From Trichomonas tenax (taxonomy: Eukaryota; Parabasalia; Trichomonadida; Trichomonadidae): a stretch of 64,000 bases of DNA. Location: positions 89,691-153,690 of the forward strand of contig JALKBU010000006.1 in the NCBI GenBank assembly GCA_023091735.1. The letters run 5' to 3'. Below are positions 9,503-19,489 of the stretch, piece by piece. Position 1 is the first letter of the stretch, and the number at the start of each line of letters is the position of its first letter. The notes beneath the pieces are model-generated. The model was given only the letters and a program-made list of their open reading frames with translations. It made no database searches and was not told where the DNA came from. The position numbers and the translations under genes were made by a program.

Positions 9503-11125
9503 TTATTTCTTCTTTGGTGTAACTACAGATCTAAATATTGGTGCTTCAGTGTCACCTATAACGCTCATTAGTTGCTCATGCTCCTCCTGCATTTGAGCAC
9601 TAATTAATTGCATCAAGTCACTCATTGAGCTTACAGAACTTGAAACAGAAGTTGAATTACGTGACGGAACGAGTGGCGCTGAGTATGTTTTAGAAACAGA
9701 TGACGTTCTCAAACTCATAACATTCTTGGAAGTGATATCAACAATCTCAATAAGAGATTGAGGATTTTCCATTACTGACTCAACAGTTGGCTGATTTTCT
9801 TCCATATCGGCAAGATTGATGATACTTTCAACTGCATATTTCAACAATTTCTTGGAATTCTTGTTTTCTTTCTCGAATTCCTCAAGTATTCTCTTCTGCT
9901 TTGTATCGAGTTTGGAGATTTTGGGCTCTATTAAATCAAGTTGATCTTCCATATCGTTAAGCTTAGCATTGAGCATTTGCTCAAAGTCACCAATAGCAGA
10001 TAGAACATTCTTGGCGACACTGAACGAGTTGGTAAGTGTTTGCATATATTTCCCAGCAGTTAGCTGCTGTCGTGTTAGTTGCTGCTCCCTCTGCTGAGCT
10101 TGAATCTTTGATTCGGCAATGATTTTTGCCTTTTCAGTAAATTCAACCCTCAATTCCTTGTAACTATTTGTTATTTGTTCAACACTTTGTTGCAAATCAT
10201 CGCACTTCTTTGTCAATGTTTCGATCGTAGTATTCTTAGAAATGAGCTCAGATTGCATCGATGTTGCTTCATTTGTTGCTTTTTCTAACTGTGACTTCAG
10301 TTGTTCATTTAATGACTGAAGGTGATTCTTATCCTCCTGTAATAGAACAACATTAGGACGATTCGGCTCGTTTTCTAAATCCGAGATTCTCATATTTAAT
10401 CTGATCTTTTCATCAGCGTGAGAATTAATCTGTTTTTGAAGATTTGCTATTGCTGCTGCATTTTGCTGCTGCTGAGCTTTGTATTTTGCTATTTCATCTT
10501 GATTTAATGATATTTGGGTTTTTAGCGCTGTGATTTCTTCTTGTAATTTCTTGTTTATTGATAATTGATTCTGTAAATCGGTTTGCACTGTTGTTACTTC
10601 ATTTTTAGCTGAAGATGCAATCTCAAGATGTTGTGTTAGTTTTTGCTTGGAAATTGTCACTTCTTGTCTCGAGGCTGTAAGCTCTTTCTGAAGAGAAGCA
10701 ATCTGATCTTGTAATTGAACTACTTGATTTGCTGCATTGCTTGAATCTTTTTCTGATTCGTCCAATCTCTTTTTTAAGTCGAGAATTTCGAGTGTAAGTT
10801 TAGCATTTTCGGCTTCTTGTGAAGAAATGGCTTTCTCAAGAGATGCAATCTTGAGATGGGCTTTTGAAAGCAAATCGATTTGTTCGTTTAATCGAGATGA
10901 AGTTTCAATAAGATCATTATGTGATCCACCATTACCTATTAATGCGATTTTCTTTATTTTTTGCCAATTTTCATTAAAGGTTGAAATTGCGAATAGAAAT
11001 TGTTGGAAATTGTCATCAGTTTCGAAAGATTTACTGACAAATTCCTTTTCTTTGTTTGAAAACTTCGTGAAGAAGTCAATTGCTTTTCCGAATTCTTCAA
11101 GCGTTTCCTGAAATTCCTCCACCAT
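9503..11125 (-). CDS. Long coiled-coil protein, 540 aa
   Basis: The protein is convergent with actin, leaving about 80 bases between the stops. After about 75 residues the sequence is almost continuous heptad-like coiled coil, rich in Gln, Glu, Lys and Ser (about residues 70-430). A Ser/Thr-rich segment around residues 480-510 and a basic end TPKKK follow. There is no motor head, signal peptide or membrane helix. Such proteins usually scaffold cytoskeletal or Golgi structures, but no family signature is visible, so I leave the role open. An ATG at 11125 opens the frame. Confidence 0.75.
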   Translation of the reverse strand: MVEEFQETLEEFGKAIDFFTKFSNKEKEFVSKSFETDDNFQQFLFAISTFNENWQKIKKIALIGNGGSHNDLIETSSRLNEQIDLLSKAHLKIASLEKAISSQEAENAKLTLEILDLKKRLDESEKDSSNAANQVVQLQDQIASLQKELTASRQEVTISKQKLTQHLEIASSAKNEVTTVQTDLQNQLSINKKLQEEITALKTQISLNQDEIAKYKAQQQQNAAAIANLQKQINSHADEKIRLNMRISDLENEPNRPNVVLLQEDKNHLQSLNEQLKSQLEKATNEATSMQSELISKNTTIETLTKKCDDLQQSVEQITNSYKELRVEFTEKAKIIAESKIQAQQREQQLTRQQLTAGKYMQTLTNSFSVAKNVLSAIGDFEQMLNAKLNDMEDQLDLIEPKISKLDTKQKRILEEFEKENKNSKKLLKYAVESIINLADMEENQPTVESVMENPQSLIEIVDITSKNVMSLRTSSVSKTYSAPLVPSRNSTSVSSSVSSMSDLMQLISAQMQEEHEQLMSVIGDTEAPIFRSVVTPKKK

Positions 11126-11804
11126 TTTTAAATTTTCAAACGTTCGGCAACATTTTATAATATGGAATATGCATCATAATGATGTATATTCTCTAGTTTT
11201 CAATTTGATTTGCGCAGATTTTGAGAATTTTCAAATTTTGATTAATTTCTTTTATCAAGCCAATAAGTAGTGCCAAAGTTATACAAAGGATAAGAAAAAT
11301 GTGCATTTGAAAGATCTGATCTTGGTTCCCTAATATTTAATTTTATCAATATTTTTTTCTTCTAATAATAATTAATGGTATAAATTAATATACCAGTTGT
11401 CGTGTGTACTTTTGGTAGCTTAACACGTTCATTTACTCCATATTTTCTGCAAAACACATCAACATTTCTTATTTATATAGAAATGAACTAATAATGATCA
11501 TTGAAATAGATTGCAATTAGTATGGGTGATTGCACCAGCTTTGATTCCCAAAATTTAGGAGAAATATCTTATGAAAGAAATAGAGCTGTATAACTGGAGG
11601 AACAAATGTAGATGGTTGTGTTGATTTATAACCATAAAGGTAATATGCATTTAATGAATGATATTATTATGTTGAAAGAATTAATACGAAAGTGGAATGT
11701 TATTTCAGTGTGAAGCATCTCAAATTCTAAAATCCAAAATGAACTATAAATGAAGAGAGTAATAACTCTTCCGATTCGTGAGATTCAATTTATTTTTAAT
11801 TTTC
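11126..11804. other. Divergent promoter region, 0.68 kb
   Basis: AT-rich spacer between the starts of the coiled-coil gene and the Rab gene. It must carry both promoters. I see no ORF or RNA; a weak palindrome (GGTAT...ATACC) lies near 11380. Confidence 0.4.
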
Positions 11805-12398
11805 ATGGATTTTGAATCGAATTCTTTCCTTTTCAGAGTTGTTACAATCGGAGAAACCAACGTAGGCAAAACATCCATCATTAGCAGACTCATTAACGCA
11901 CGCTTTTCAGAAACAGAGACACCAACAATTGGTGGAAATTTCTTAATGCACGTAGAAACGATTCAAAATCAAAAAGTTGAATTACAAATTTGGGATACAG
12001 CAGGACAGGAAAAGTATCGCGCCTTAAGTCCGATATATTGTCGAGATGCTGCCGTTGGTCTGATTATTTTCGACCTTACAAATAAAAATTCGTTCAACAA
12101 AGTTGACAATTGGATCAACCTATTCAAGGAAGCCGCAGATAAGGAAGCTCTCATTTATATAGTTGGAAATAAATGCGATTTAGGATCAGAATTAGAAGTG
12201 GACACAGCTGCACTCGATAAATATAAAGACCAAGGATATGGCTGTTTCCTTACATCAGCAAAAACAGGACAAGGTATTCATCAATTATTCCACGATATTT
12301 GCGAAAAGATTCATGCATCACAGATGAAAATACGAAATGAAGGTTTTGTGCAACTAACTTCACCTCAAAAACACAAAGAAGAAGCCTCATGCTGCTAA
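11805..12398 (+). CDS. Rab-family small GTPase, 197 aa
   Basis: All Rab nucleotide-binding motifs are present: P-loop GETNVGKTS, switch II WDTAGQEKYRAL, NKCD for guanine recognition and TSAK near the C-terminus. The protein ends in a double cysteine (ASCC) for geranylgeranylation, so it should cycle between cytosol and a transport membrane. The Rab-typical YCRDAAVGLIIFDLT segment is also present. An upstream GTG extends the frame by 9 codons, but the ATG at 11805 overlaps a TCATG and is preceded at 11785 by TCAAT, so I start there. The effector region (TETPTIGGNFLMHVE) does not point to one classical subfamily; trichomonads have very many divergent Rabs. Confidence 0.9.
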   Translation: MDFESNSFLFRVVTIGETNVGKTSIISRLINARFSETETPTIGGNFLMHVETIQNQKVELQIWDTAGQEKYRALSPIYCRDAAVGLIIFDLTNKNSFNKVDNWINLFKEAADKEALIYIVGNKCDLGSELEVDTAALDKYKDQGYGCFLTSAKTGQGIHQLFHDICEKIHASQMKIRNEGFVQLTSPQKHKEEASCC

Positions 12399-12566
12399 TT
12401 TTTCGTTTCGTTTTACATTATATTATCAAATTTCCTGTTTTATTGTTTATATATGCACAGTATAAATATTCACATGTTGTTTAGCCAATTAAGAAAAACA
12501 CACAAATTTCATAATGAAATCAAACAAATATTTTTATGAATTATATTCATGTATAACAATATAATA

Positions 12567-13718
12567 TCAGTCACATATATTCCCAAATTCGGTTATCGAG
12601 TCAGATCTTAAACTCGCTAACTTTTCCAAATTATCATTCCTTCTCTTTCTTTCAGCCTCGAGATATTTTAACAATAAACTAGTATCACCATTGAAAAGAG
12701 ATTCATGCAGTGTTTCTCTATTTTTATCAATTTTATTTTGAAGAACTATTATTTTTTCATTTGCTTCTCTCAGTTGCTGGTCCTTCTCTTCCATTGCTAA
12801 CTGTATATTAAAGTTTTCTTGTGATATACGTTGCTTTTCTGTTTCAAAGTCATGAGCTAATAAATCTCTTTGACTCTTGATAATATTGAGCTGTTCATTT
12901 GAGTTAACTAAATCTTTCTCTAAAGCTATATATTGCAAATTAAATTCATTAATGTTATCGAGAGATGTATATTGATCAATTTTTTCTTTCAGATCATTTT
13001 TAATGGATAATAACGTATTCATATCAGATACAAGTTTCTCATTATCTACCTGATAGCTTTTAAGCTGTTTTTCGTATTCTATTTGTTGATTTTTCAATTC
13101 TTCGGTTAGAATTTTGTTATGTTTCTTAATTTCAATTAATTTTTGATGCTGAACTGTTATTTCGGATGATTTTTCCTTGTTCAACTCACCTGCTCTTGAA
13201 GATGACTGTAATTCTTGATTAATAAATTTAGCTTTATAATCTTCTTTAACTGAAAACAGATCGATTTTTCTATCCATTATCTTGCAATAATCTCGAATTC
13301 TTTGTGCCTTATTTTGCATTTCATGTGTGGGATTTGATGTTTTTAAGAAACGAAGAAGATCTTCCTGCTGGAATTGAAGTAATTTAGCTAGTTGGTCATT
13401 CAGTAAGTCTGGTTTTCTCTCTTTCATCATCCAAAGGAACTGTTTGACAATATCTTCGAGTAATTCATATTCACAGTTGTAGAAATTATAAATATCATAG
13501 TCGCATTCTGGAAGAAAGCCATTTGGTCGATTATCTACAATATAACTGAAGAATGAAGCTACTTCATCATCTTGATCTAAGTCTATTTCAGGAAATAATT
13601 CACGAAATGATTCGATAAGCGGATAATAATCATTAAACTCTTGGAAAGCTCCATCTATTTCTGTAATTTTGCCCGTTAATTTGAGCCAAGATATGAGAGA
13701 AGAGCTCAAATCATTCAT
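12567..13718 (-). CDS. Coiled-coil protein with an acidic helical N-terminus, 383 aa
   Basis: Residues 1 to about 130 form a compact-looking helical domain with several Asp/Glu runs (ELFPEIDLDQDDEVASFF). Residues 140-350 are heptad-like coiled coil rich in Glu, Lys, Asn and Gln. The arrangement of a small N-terminal head plus coiled coil recalls microtubule or centrosome adaptors (HAUS- or Hook-like), but I cannot assign a family by motif. No signal peptide or membrane segment is visible. The ATG at 13718 is preferred; the codon pattern matches neighbouring genes. Confidence 0.7.
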   Translation of the reverse strand: MNDLSSSLISWLKLTGKITEIDGAFQEFNDYYPLIESFRELFPEIDLDQDDEVASFFSYIVDNRPNGFLPECDYDIYNFYNCEYELLEDIVKQFLWMMKERKPDLLNDQLAKLLQFQQEDLLRFLKTSNPTHEMQNKAQRIRDYCKIMDRKIDLFSVKEDYKAKFINQELQSSSRAGELNKEKSSEITVQHQKLIEIKKHNKILTEELKNQQIEYEKQLKSYQVDNEKLVSDMNTLLSIKNDLKEKIDQYTSLDNINEFNLQYIALEKDLVNSNEQLNIIKSQRDLLAHDFETEKQRISQENFNIQLAMEEKDQQLREANEKIIVLQNKIDKNRETLHESLFNGDTSLLLKYLEAERKRRNDNLEKLASLRSDSITEFGNICD

Positions 13719-13919
13719 TCTTATTTTTGAGATTTTGTCAAGTAAAAATATTTATTTGTCATAATTACTTGCAGATTGTCGAAATTCAATAGCATACCAT
13801 TAAAAATAACCAATGGCCCAATAGCTTTACAGAGGGTACTAAAATCTGTAAAATGAAGAAGTAAGCATGTTGTATATATATGTATTTATTTATAGAAAAG
13901 AATCATGATTTTTATTTTC

Positions 13920-15017
13920 TTAAATGAATTCGATAACACGGCTACCATCTATCAACCATACAAAGAAGAAAAGAGATGTTACTGACATAAGTCCACAAAT
14001 TATATAGAACGGAATATTATAGAATAAGAAACAAATTGCTGCACGAACCTTAATGCTTTGTAAAAAAGAAACACCTTTCCACATTGCATCAAATTGTGAC
14101 AATTTGATATCTGAAGATGGAATATCTGTTTCATTAATTAAAACCAACTTTAATTCTTTTGGTTTTATTAATGCAAGGCACTGATATTTACCTTCGCATA
14201 AGAATGGAATTGTCTTCATAACCTTAGATGAGTTAATGTAGGCTGTTGGGATATAAAAATCAACTTCTCTCAATTTGTTTGAAATCTCTTTGTAATAATC
14301 ATCATTTCCAATAGCAACAATCTTTGCAACATCAGTTGCAACGGGAGAACCCATAAATGGCTGGGCATGATGTTTAACGAACAACTTCAAACTATCGAAC
14401 GAGAAGTCACCGCGATATGATGTAAATTTCTTGTTTTGGTTAACAAAAACAAATGATATGTATGGGTAGTGAGCGTATTTTTCATATAAGTAAGGGCTTG
14501 TGACAAATGCGAAAATGCAGCCTGAATCGATGTTTTCAATAGCCAATTTTTCAAATACTGGCTTCTTCTCTTCTAAGTCACCAGCATTTGCACGAGAAAC
14601 AAGCATAAATAATGGCTTTTCAGCGCTTATTGCTTCAATTTCTTCCATAGTATTTAATGTGAGGTAACCATGACCAGCAACAATCCTGCTGACCTGCTGA
14701 AGGTTTTCTTGTGTAATTTGACGATTTATTTTAACGGGATGATCATGGTCTTGGAGAGAAACGGACACCTTTCCTGGTTGGAGATGAAATCTTGCACAAT
14801 ATGTTCTTTCTTCGAGGCAGTTAACAGATAATGTGACAAATGTTTCGTTCTTTTCAGAATCCTCTGCGAATTCTTCAAAAGTCTCGATTTCTTGCTTCAT
14901 TCTTGGATAAAATGGAAAGATAATCCTTGGCAAATTCTCGTTTTCTGGTTTTTCTAATTTAGGAAGTTTATTAGTTGCTCGAAGCGATAACAAGTAAAAC
15001 ATAATAAAAAGTGACAT
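13920..15017 (-). CDS. Predicted ER membrane protein with thioredoxin-fold-like lumenal region, 365 aa
   Basis: A hydrophobic N-terminus (MSLFIMFYLLSL) looks like a signal peptide and a hydrophobic segment near residues 320-355 looks like a membrane anchor with a short tail. The roughly 300-residue region between them has the alternating strand/helix pattern of thioredoxin-like repeats (for example KPLFMLVSRAN and GCIFAFVTSPYLYEKYAHYPYISF). This suggests a PDI- or TMX-like protein. No CxxC redox motif is present, so it would be a non-catalytic member if the fold is right. No KDEL-type signal is needed because of the anchor. The family call is tentative. Confidence 0.6.
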   Translation of the reverse strand: MSLFIMFYLLSLRATNKLPKLEKPENENLPRIIFPFYPRMKQEIETFEEFAEDSEKNETFVTLSVNCLEERTYCARFHLQPGKVSVSLQDHDHPVKINRQITQENLQQVSRIVAGHGYLTLNTMEEIEAISAEKPLFMLVSRANAGDLEEKKPVFEKLAIENIDSGCIFAFVTSPYLYEKYAHYPYISFVFVNQNKKFTSYRGDFSFDSLKLFVKHHAQPFMGSPVATDVAKIVAIGNDDYYKEISNKLREVDFYIPTAYINSSKVMKTIPFLCEGKYQCLALIKPKELKLVLINETDIPSSDIKLSQFDAMWKGVSFLQSIKVRAAICFLFYNIPFYIICGLMSVTSLFFFVWLIDGSRVIEFI

Positions 15018-15522
15018 TAATCATTTGCACTGCAGCATTTTGATATCCTGTTCATGTTAGAAGGTCTTAAATTGAAAACATGTATTACGCTCCCACTAGT
15101 AATTGTTATTTATTAGTTTTTATTTAAATAAATGTGATCTTATCAAGGAATCTTAAGTTTATGGGTATTTGGAGCTTTGGACATCAACTTGTTAAGCCTG
15201 TAAGGTTGGCTAATATTGTGCGGTATTTGTTTTGTTTGAATTATTCATTCTTAACCATTAATCTTACACTTTATTAATGTATTATGTGTTTATATATTAT
15301 GCATAGCAAAAAATTAAAATTCAAGAAGTTAGCCTATAAAAACTCCGTATTAGAATTTGAAATACACAAAGAAATATTTAAATTTCTGTAAATTAAATTA
15401 GAATAAGTGATTCTGATATGAGGAATCCTACCAGCATGATACAGTAAAACATTCATTCTCAGCGCTTGCTTATCCAACACCTTTGGTTAAAAAAATGAAA
15501 ATCAAAACTATTTTTAAAATTC
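15018..15522. other. Spacer, 0.5 kb
   Basis: AT-rich, no supported ORF, RNA or repeat. It holds the upstream region of the ER-protein gene and the 3' flank of the Lys/Glu-rich gene. Confidence 0.4.
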
Positions 15523-16230
15523 TTAAAGATCTACCTTAGTCTCTGTTTTAATATCTTCAGCTGGTGTTTGTTCCTCAACTTTTTCAACCTGAGGTTCAAT
15601 TTTCTCGGTTTCTGGAGTTTCAGCTTCAATTTTCTGGGCCACCTTCTTTTCTTGTTTTGCTTGCTTCTTCGCAGCTTTTTGCTTCTTTAGCTCAGCCTTC
15701 TTTTGCTTCTTTTCCTTCTTCAAATTATCCCCAGAAACAGTTTCAGTGGAAATATGATTATCTGTATTACTTTCTGTATTGTCCACGTGAATATCTGTTT
15801 GGCCTTCTGTAGAAACTGATCCTTTTGTGGCGATTGCTTCTGGTTTGGTTTCTTCGCTTTTTTTCTGATCAGTTTGTATTTTTTTGGCTTTCTTGTCTTT
15901 CTTATCTGATTTATGCTTTTTCTCCTCCTTGTCTTTCTTGTGGTGATGGTGTTTCTCCTTCTTATCCTTCTTCTTTTTATCTTTCTTCTTTTGTGTTTGC
16001 TTTTCTTCCGGTTTAGCTTGTTCTTCTTTAGTAGTTTCAGCTGCTGTTTCATTGGTACTAACTTCGGCATTTTCTTGTGTTGTTTCTGTTGATGTTAAAT
16101 TCGTTGAGTTCTCTGCTTCAGTGTTAACTACCTGCTCTTCTTTGACCTCAACCTTATCGATTTTAATCTTTGATTCGTGGTGCTTGGACTTTTTAGATAA
16201 TGCAAAAGCTGCAAACAATAAGAAAAACAT
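15523..16230 (-). CDS. Secreted Lys/Glu-rich low-complexity protein, 235 aa
   Basis: The protein starts with a short signal peptide (MFFLLFAAFALS). The rest is disordered and strongly biased to Lys, Glu, Thr and Gln, with a Lys/His cluster (residues about 85-115, including HHHHKKDKEEKK) and alternating acidic stretches. No cysteine or folded domain is apparent. It should enter the secretory pathway; in the ER it could bind calcium or other proteins through charge, or it could be a surface or secreted polyampholyte. The opposite strand is open too, but that follows from biased composition. The start ATG at 16230 is the only one giving a signal peptide. Confidence 0.7.
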   Translation of the reverse strand: MFFLLFAAFALSKKSKHHESKIKIDKVEVKEEQVVNTEAENSTNLTSTETTQENAEVSTNETAAETTKEEQAKPEEKQTQKKKDKKKKDKKEKHHHHKKDKEEKKHKSDKKDKKAKKIQTDQKKSEETKPEAIATKGSVSTEGQTDIHVDNTESNTDNHISTETVSGDNLKKEKKQKKAELKKQKAAKKQAKQEKKVAQKIEAETPETEKIEPQVEKVEEQTPAEDIKTETKVDL

Positions 16231-16312
16231 TTTGAAATAAAATGAAATGTCATCCCCTTTAAAATCTTATTCCTGTTTAATATTTTAAAACCCTATAAAT
16301 TTTACTCTCATA

Positions 16313-17419
16313 ATGTACAACTGGGCTCAAAGTTCCACTCCTTCGGATTTGGGCCCAGGAACGTACGAAGTTCTGAAGCCTCTTGGTAAAAAGGACCAAA
16401 TGAAGAGTCCTTTTAACGGAGGTTCCGCTTTTAATTCGATTCCAGTTGCTGGAAAAGATGCTCCCCCTGTAGGACAGTACAACCCCAAAGACAAGATGCA
16501 AACTGGTGCTCCGAAATACTCTTTCCCGAAATCAAAACGAGTTATTTTTGACTTCTCAAATACGCCAGCGCCAACAAACTACAGCCACTTAGATTCGTGG
16601 ATTCCTAAAGAAAAACCAGTATCGAGAATCGTTCCTCCACGTCCTGAAAAGAAATACTTTCCAACAACACAAAATATTAAAAACGTAGAAGATGGAATAA
16701 GAGAATCTTCACAAATTCCCAGTCGCGGGTCAGAATGGTTGGGCCCTGGTACGTATAATATGTATGATCTTGAAAATACTTTCCATCCAAAATACACGTT
16801 ATCAATCGGAAAATCGCGACCAATGTCTTCTATTGTTACTGTTGCAAAGAGTGATGCTCCTGGACCAGGAAAGTACGATATAGTTCACAGACCATCCAAA
16901 ATATTACATGAATTTGCACCTTTGCCAAATTATGAAGTGAAACACCACAGAGAGAAGAGCATGTTTTACTCTGGTCCGACTCCGTGGGCATTTTCATCTG
17001 ATGTTAAAAGCTCAGCATTTAGATCGAAATCGGAGAGATTTCCAAAACAGCCAGTTGATGATAATCCTGGTCCAGGTGCATATTTTCAGAATTCTCAACC
17101 TATTAAACTTCCGCCGAAATCTTTCTCTACGATACCTACAACTTTGCATTCACCATTAACATTTTCAGAGTCAAGCACACCAGGAAACACATCAAGACCG
17201 ATGCAAATTCATCACTCTCATGCAAGGAGTGCATCTGCTGCACTAGCTCCTTCTCCACTCATGAGAGGAATCGACAAGAAATTCTCTGTTATTACAAGAA
17301 CATCATCTCGTGAAAGGCGCATCAATCTCGATTCGCATGAACAAAATACGTTTTGGATGGTTGAAGAAGAAAATAATCCATCAAAAAGACCTCGATTAGT
17401 TCAAAAAGGAGAAATATAG
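16313..17419 (+). CDS. PGP-repeat (SHIPPO/STPGR) protein, 368 aa
   Basis: The protein carries spaced copies of the Pro-Gly-Pro-Gly-x-Tyr motif: LGPGTYEV near the start, APPVGQYNP, LGPGTYNMYD, APGPGKYDI and NPGPGAYFQ. This is the signature of SHIPPO-1/ODF3-type proteins, many of which bind the lumen or surface of flagellar and cytoskeletal microtubules. A role in the flagella or axostyle of a trichomonad is plausible. The C-terminal 100 residues are basic and disordered with several phosphorylatable Ser/Thr. The ATG at 16313 lies right after a TCATA initiator-like element. It is divergent from the Lys/Glu-rich gene, with only 82 bases between starts. Confidence 0.8.
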   Translation: MYNWAQSSTPSDLGPGTYEVLKPLGKKDQMKSPFNGGSAFNSIPVAGKDAPPVGQYNPKDKMQTGAPKYSFPKSKRVIFDFSNTPAPTNYSHLDSWIPKEKPVSRIVPPRPEKKYFPTTQNIKNVEDGIRESSQIPSRGSEWLGPGTYNMYDLENTFHPKYTLSIGKSRPMSSIVTVAKSDAPGPGKYDIVHRPSKILHEFAPLPNYEVKHHREKSMFYSGPTPWAFSSDVKSSAFRSKSERFPKQPVDDNPGPGAYFQNSQPIKLPPKSFSTIPTTLHSPLTFSESSTPGNTSRPMQIHHSHARSASAALAPSPLMRGIDKKFSVITRTSSRERRINLDSHEQNTFWMVEEENNPSKRPRLVQKGEI

Positions 17420-17810
17420 TAGTTTACATAACTTAACAAAATCCAAAACACAACATATATTGTCAACAGCATAGATTGACTTCTGGTTTTCAACTTCATT
17501 TTCTTGAAATATTTAATTAACCTGAAAATGAAGCTTCTCTTAATGTAACAGAAAGACAATTTTTTGCCTTTTAAAGGATGTTGTAATATTATTTATGCCT
17601 TTGTTTGTTTTAATAAAGTATTATTAAATTGAAACTAATAATTTGTTCAACTATCTTCAACATAGAAAGCTTCAACAATTGAGTAGGGACTGTGTTGTAA
17701 AGAAGTGTTAAATTAAACTTGATAAAATAGTATTGAAATTCACATCTCCGAGGTTGCTAACAAACAATTAATATAACAGAATATGTGCCAATGAAAGCCT
17801 GAAGGATAAC
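17420..17810. other. Convergent spacer, 0.39 kb
   Basis: AT-rich spacer between the 3' ends of the PGP-repeat gene and the Rab pseudogene. I see no supported feature in it. Confidence 0.4.
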
Positions 17811-18410
17811 TTAGCAACACTTGTGTTGCATCAAAAGTCTTTGTAAGGGCATAACATTTTCTTGATCATTTTCTTTCTTGGATAATCCTCGGTAAGCTTC
17901 TGCAGCAATTCTACAGAATGCTTCCTTGACATTGTATCCATTCTTTGCAGAAGTTTCTATGTAATTGATATCTCTTGATTTGGCAAATAGCTCTGCTTCT
18001 GCTGTTGCTATAACTCTGCTATTGATTTCGTCTGTTTTATTACCAACAAATAATATAATTGCATTAGGATCGCAGTATTGTGATATTTCGTGGAACCATT
18101 TGTTTGCATCATCGTACGATTCTTTGTCTGTCACATCAAACACAAGTAAAATGCAATTTGCATCTCGATAATATGCTCTAGTGATAGATGTATATTTTTC
18201 TTGGCCAGCTGTATCGAAAATGTTCATCTTTATATTTTCTCCGTCAATGTCAAGAACAATTGACTGGAAATCAATATTAATTGTTGGTTTTGTATTTTCA
18301 TGGAAGACTCCTTGAGTTAAATAGGTAATGAGGGACGTTTTACCAACGCCACTCGATCCAATGACGATACACTTGAAGTTGGGAATCGTTCTTTATGGCT
18401 GATTCGTCAT
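17811..18410 (-). pseudogene. Rab GTPase gene with an in-frame stop at codon 6
   Basis: The frame is open from the stop at 17811 back through switch II (FDTAGQEKY), NKTD, ETSAK and the prenylation end HKCC. Upstream it is also open through the P-loop (IGSSGVGKTS) and the effector region. The only plausible start, the ATG at 18410, sits on an initiator-like TCACA. It is followed by four codons and then TAA (18393-18395), after which the Rab frame continues without any further defect. The next ATG (18227) lies past the P-loop and would give a non-functional fragment. So this is a recently inactivated gene, a case of read-through, or a sequencing error. No short trichomonad-type intron boundary is visible that would remove the stop. 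Confidence 0.75.
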
Positions 18411-18555
18411 GTGAAATGTTGGACGATACCGAAAATATTAACCTTAAAGATTTTTATAGATTTAAATAACAAATGAGAGATAGATTGACATTTACTGACG
18501 TTTCCGCTTTCTTATTTGAATCAAATTCAAAGTCAGACAAGATTCGGATATCAAA

Positions 18556-19131
18556 TTAGCAACAGTTACCATTGCCAGTTTTAACATCTACTTGTATTTG
18601 GGTGACTTCACCCTTTTTCGGGTATTGTTCATGCAATGATTGTACAACTTCTTCAATCATGTGCTCGATGCCTTCACCTGTCTTGGCTGACACGAGAAAA
18701 AACTTATAGCCATTTTCTGCAGCCCAGTTCTCGGCAACTTCAATAATGCTTCTGTTTTCTTTCAATAGATCTGATTTACTAGCCACTACAAAGATCAATC
18801 TTCTATTGTCACCAACAGACTTGAATAAGTGTATCCATGAGTCTAATCTATCGAAGGTTTCGGGGCGACTTACGTCAAAAACGGCTAATGCGGCATTCAC
18901 ATTACGGCAATAAACTGGAACTAAAGAACGAAATCTTTCTTGGCCTGCTGTATCCCATATTTCTAATGTTATTTGCTTTCCATTGTATTTTCGAAAGACT
19001 TGGATGAAATCAACACCAACTGTAGATGTTTCGGAGGAATCAAATCTATCGCCGTAAACATTTCTGATAATTGATGTCTTCCCCACAGCTGATTCCCCAA
19101 TCGTTGCGATCCTGAAGGGAGCTTCTATCAT
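18556..19131 (-). CDS. Rab-family small GTPase with altered G4 motif, 191 aa
   Basis: Complete Rab: P-loop GESAVGKTS, switch I with SSETSTVGVDF, switch II WDTAGQERFRSL, SAK motif in FLVSAKTGEG, and a double-cysteine end (NGNCC) for prenylation. The guanine-specificity motif NKxD reads SKSD (VVASKSDLL), replacing the base-contacting Asn with Ser; in other GTPases changes here weaken nucleotide affinity or specificity. The RYRSLVPVYCRN-type region is Rab5/6-like in style, but no subfamily is certain. The ATG at 19131 follows an initiator-like TCACA by 4 bases. It lies in the same orientation as the Rab pseudogene, 145 bases upstream of it, but the two proteins differ too much to be a recent tandem duplicate. 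Confidence 0.9.
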   Translation of the reverse strand: MIEAPFRIATIGESAVGKTSIIRNVYGDRFDSSETSTVGVDFIQVFRKYNGKQITLEIWDTAGQERFRSLVPVYCRNVNAALAVFDVSRPETFDRLDSWIHLFKSVGDNRRLIFVVASKSDLLKENRSIIEVAENWAAENGYKFFLVSAKTGEGIEHMIEEVVQSLHEQYPKKGEVTQIQVDVKTGNGNCC

Positions 19132-19133
19132 TT

Positions 19134-19138
19134 GTGAT
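19134..19138 (-). promoter_or_regulatory. Initiator-like TCACA element of the Rab gene
   Basis: On the minus strand TCACA matches TCA(+1)YW. The start site at 19136 would give a 5' UTR of about five bases before the ATG at 19131. Confidence 0.4.
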
Positions 19139-19489
19139 ATAACTTGACGATTATTTGACTGTCAAAAAATATCCTTACAAAACTTTCTTAAAACTGACAT
19201 TTATAGCAATAGCTATCTTTAGATATTTAAGAATTTTCAATAAATATTTTTTATCGCCAATTTTATTTTTGATTTTATACCAAATATATATACAGTTTGC
19301 ATTTTCGACAATACTTTTTCACAAAAATGATTACAATCCTTTCAAATTATTGCTTTGAGGATTATATGAATATACAACTATTACTGTATATATTTTATTA
19401 ATTTAATTTTTGAAAACATATTTTTTGAACAAGGAAAATAAATTTCTTTAAAAGATTACAAGTTTATTTTTTCCTGAGAATTTTGTCAA
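19139..19489. other. Divergent promoter spacer, 0.35 kb
   Basis: Very AT-rich sequence between the Rab start and the leucine-rich-repeat gene. The only open frame (about 67 codons) is low-complexity and not credible as a gene. Confidence 0.4.

Noticed and set aside
15564..16240. Several opposite-strand and alternate-frame ORFs over the Lys/Glu-rich secreted protein gene
   Set aside because: They arise from the biased AAG/GAA composition and encode low-complexity sequence only.
18361..18470. A short intron removing the TAA in the Rab pseudogene
   Set aside because: No GTATGT-type donor or ACTAACACACAG-type acceptor is visible around the stop.
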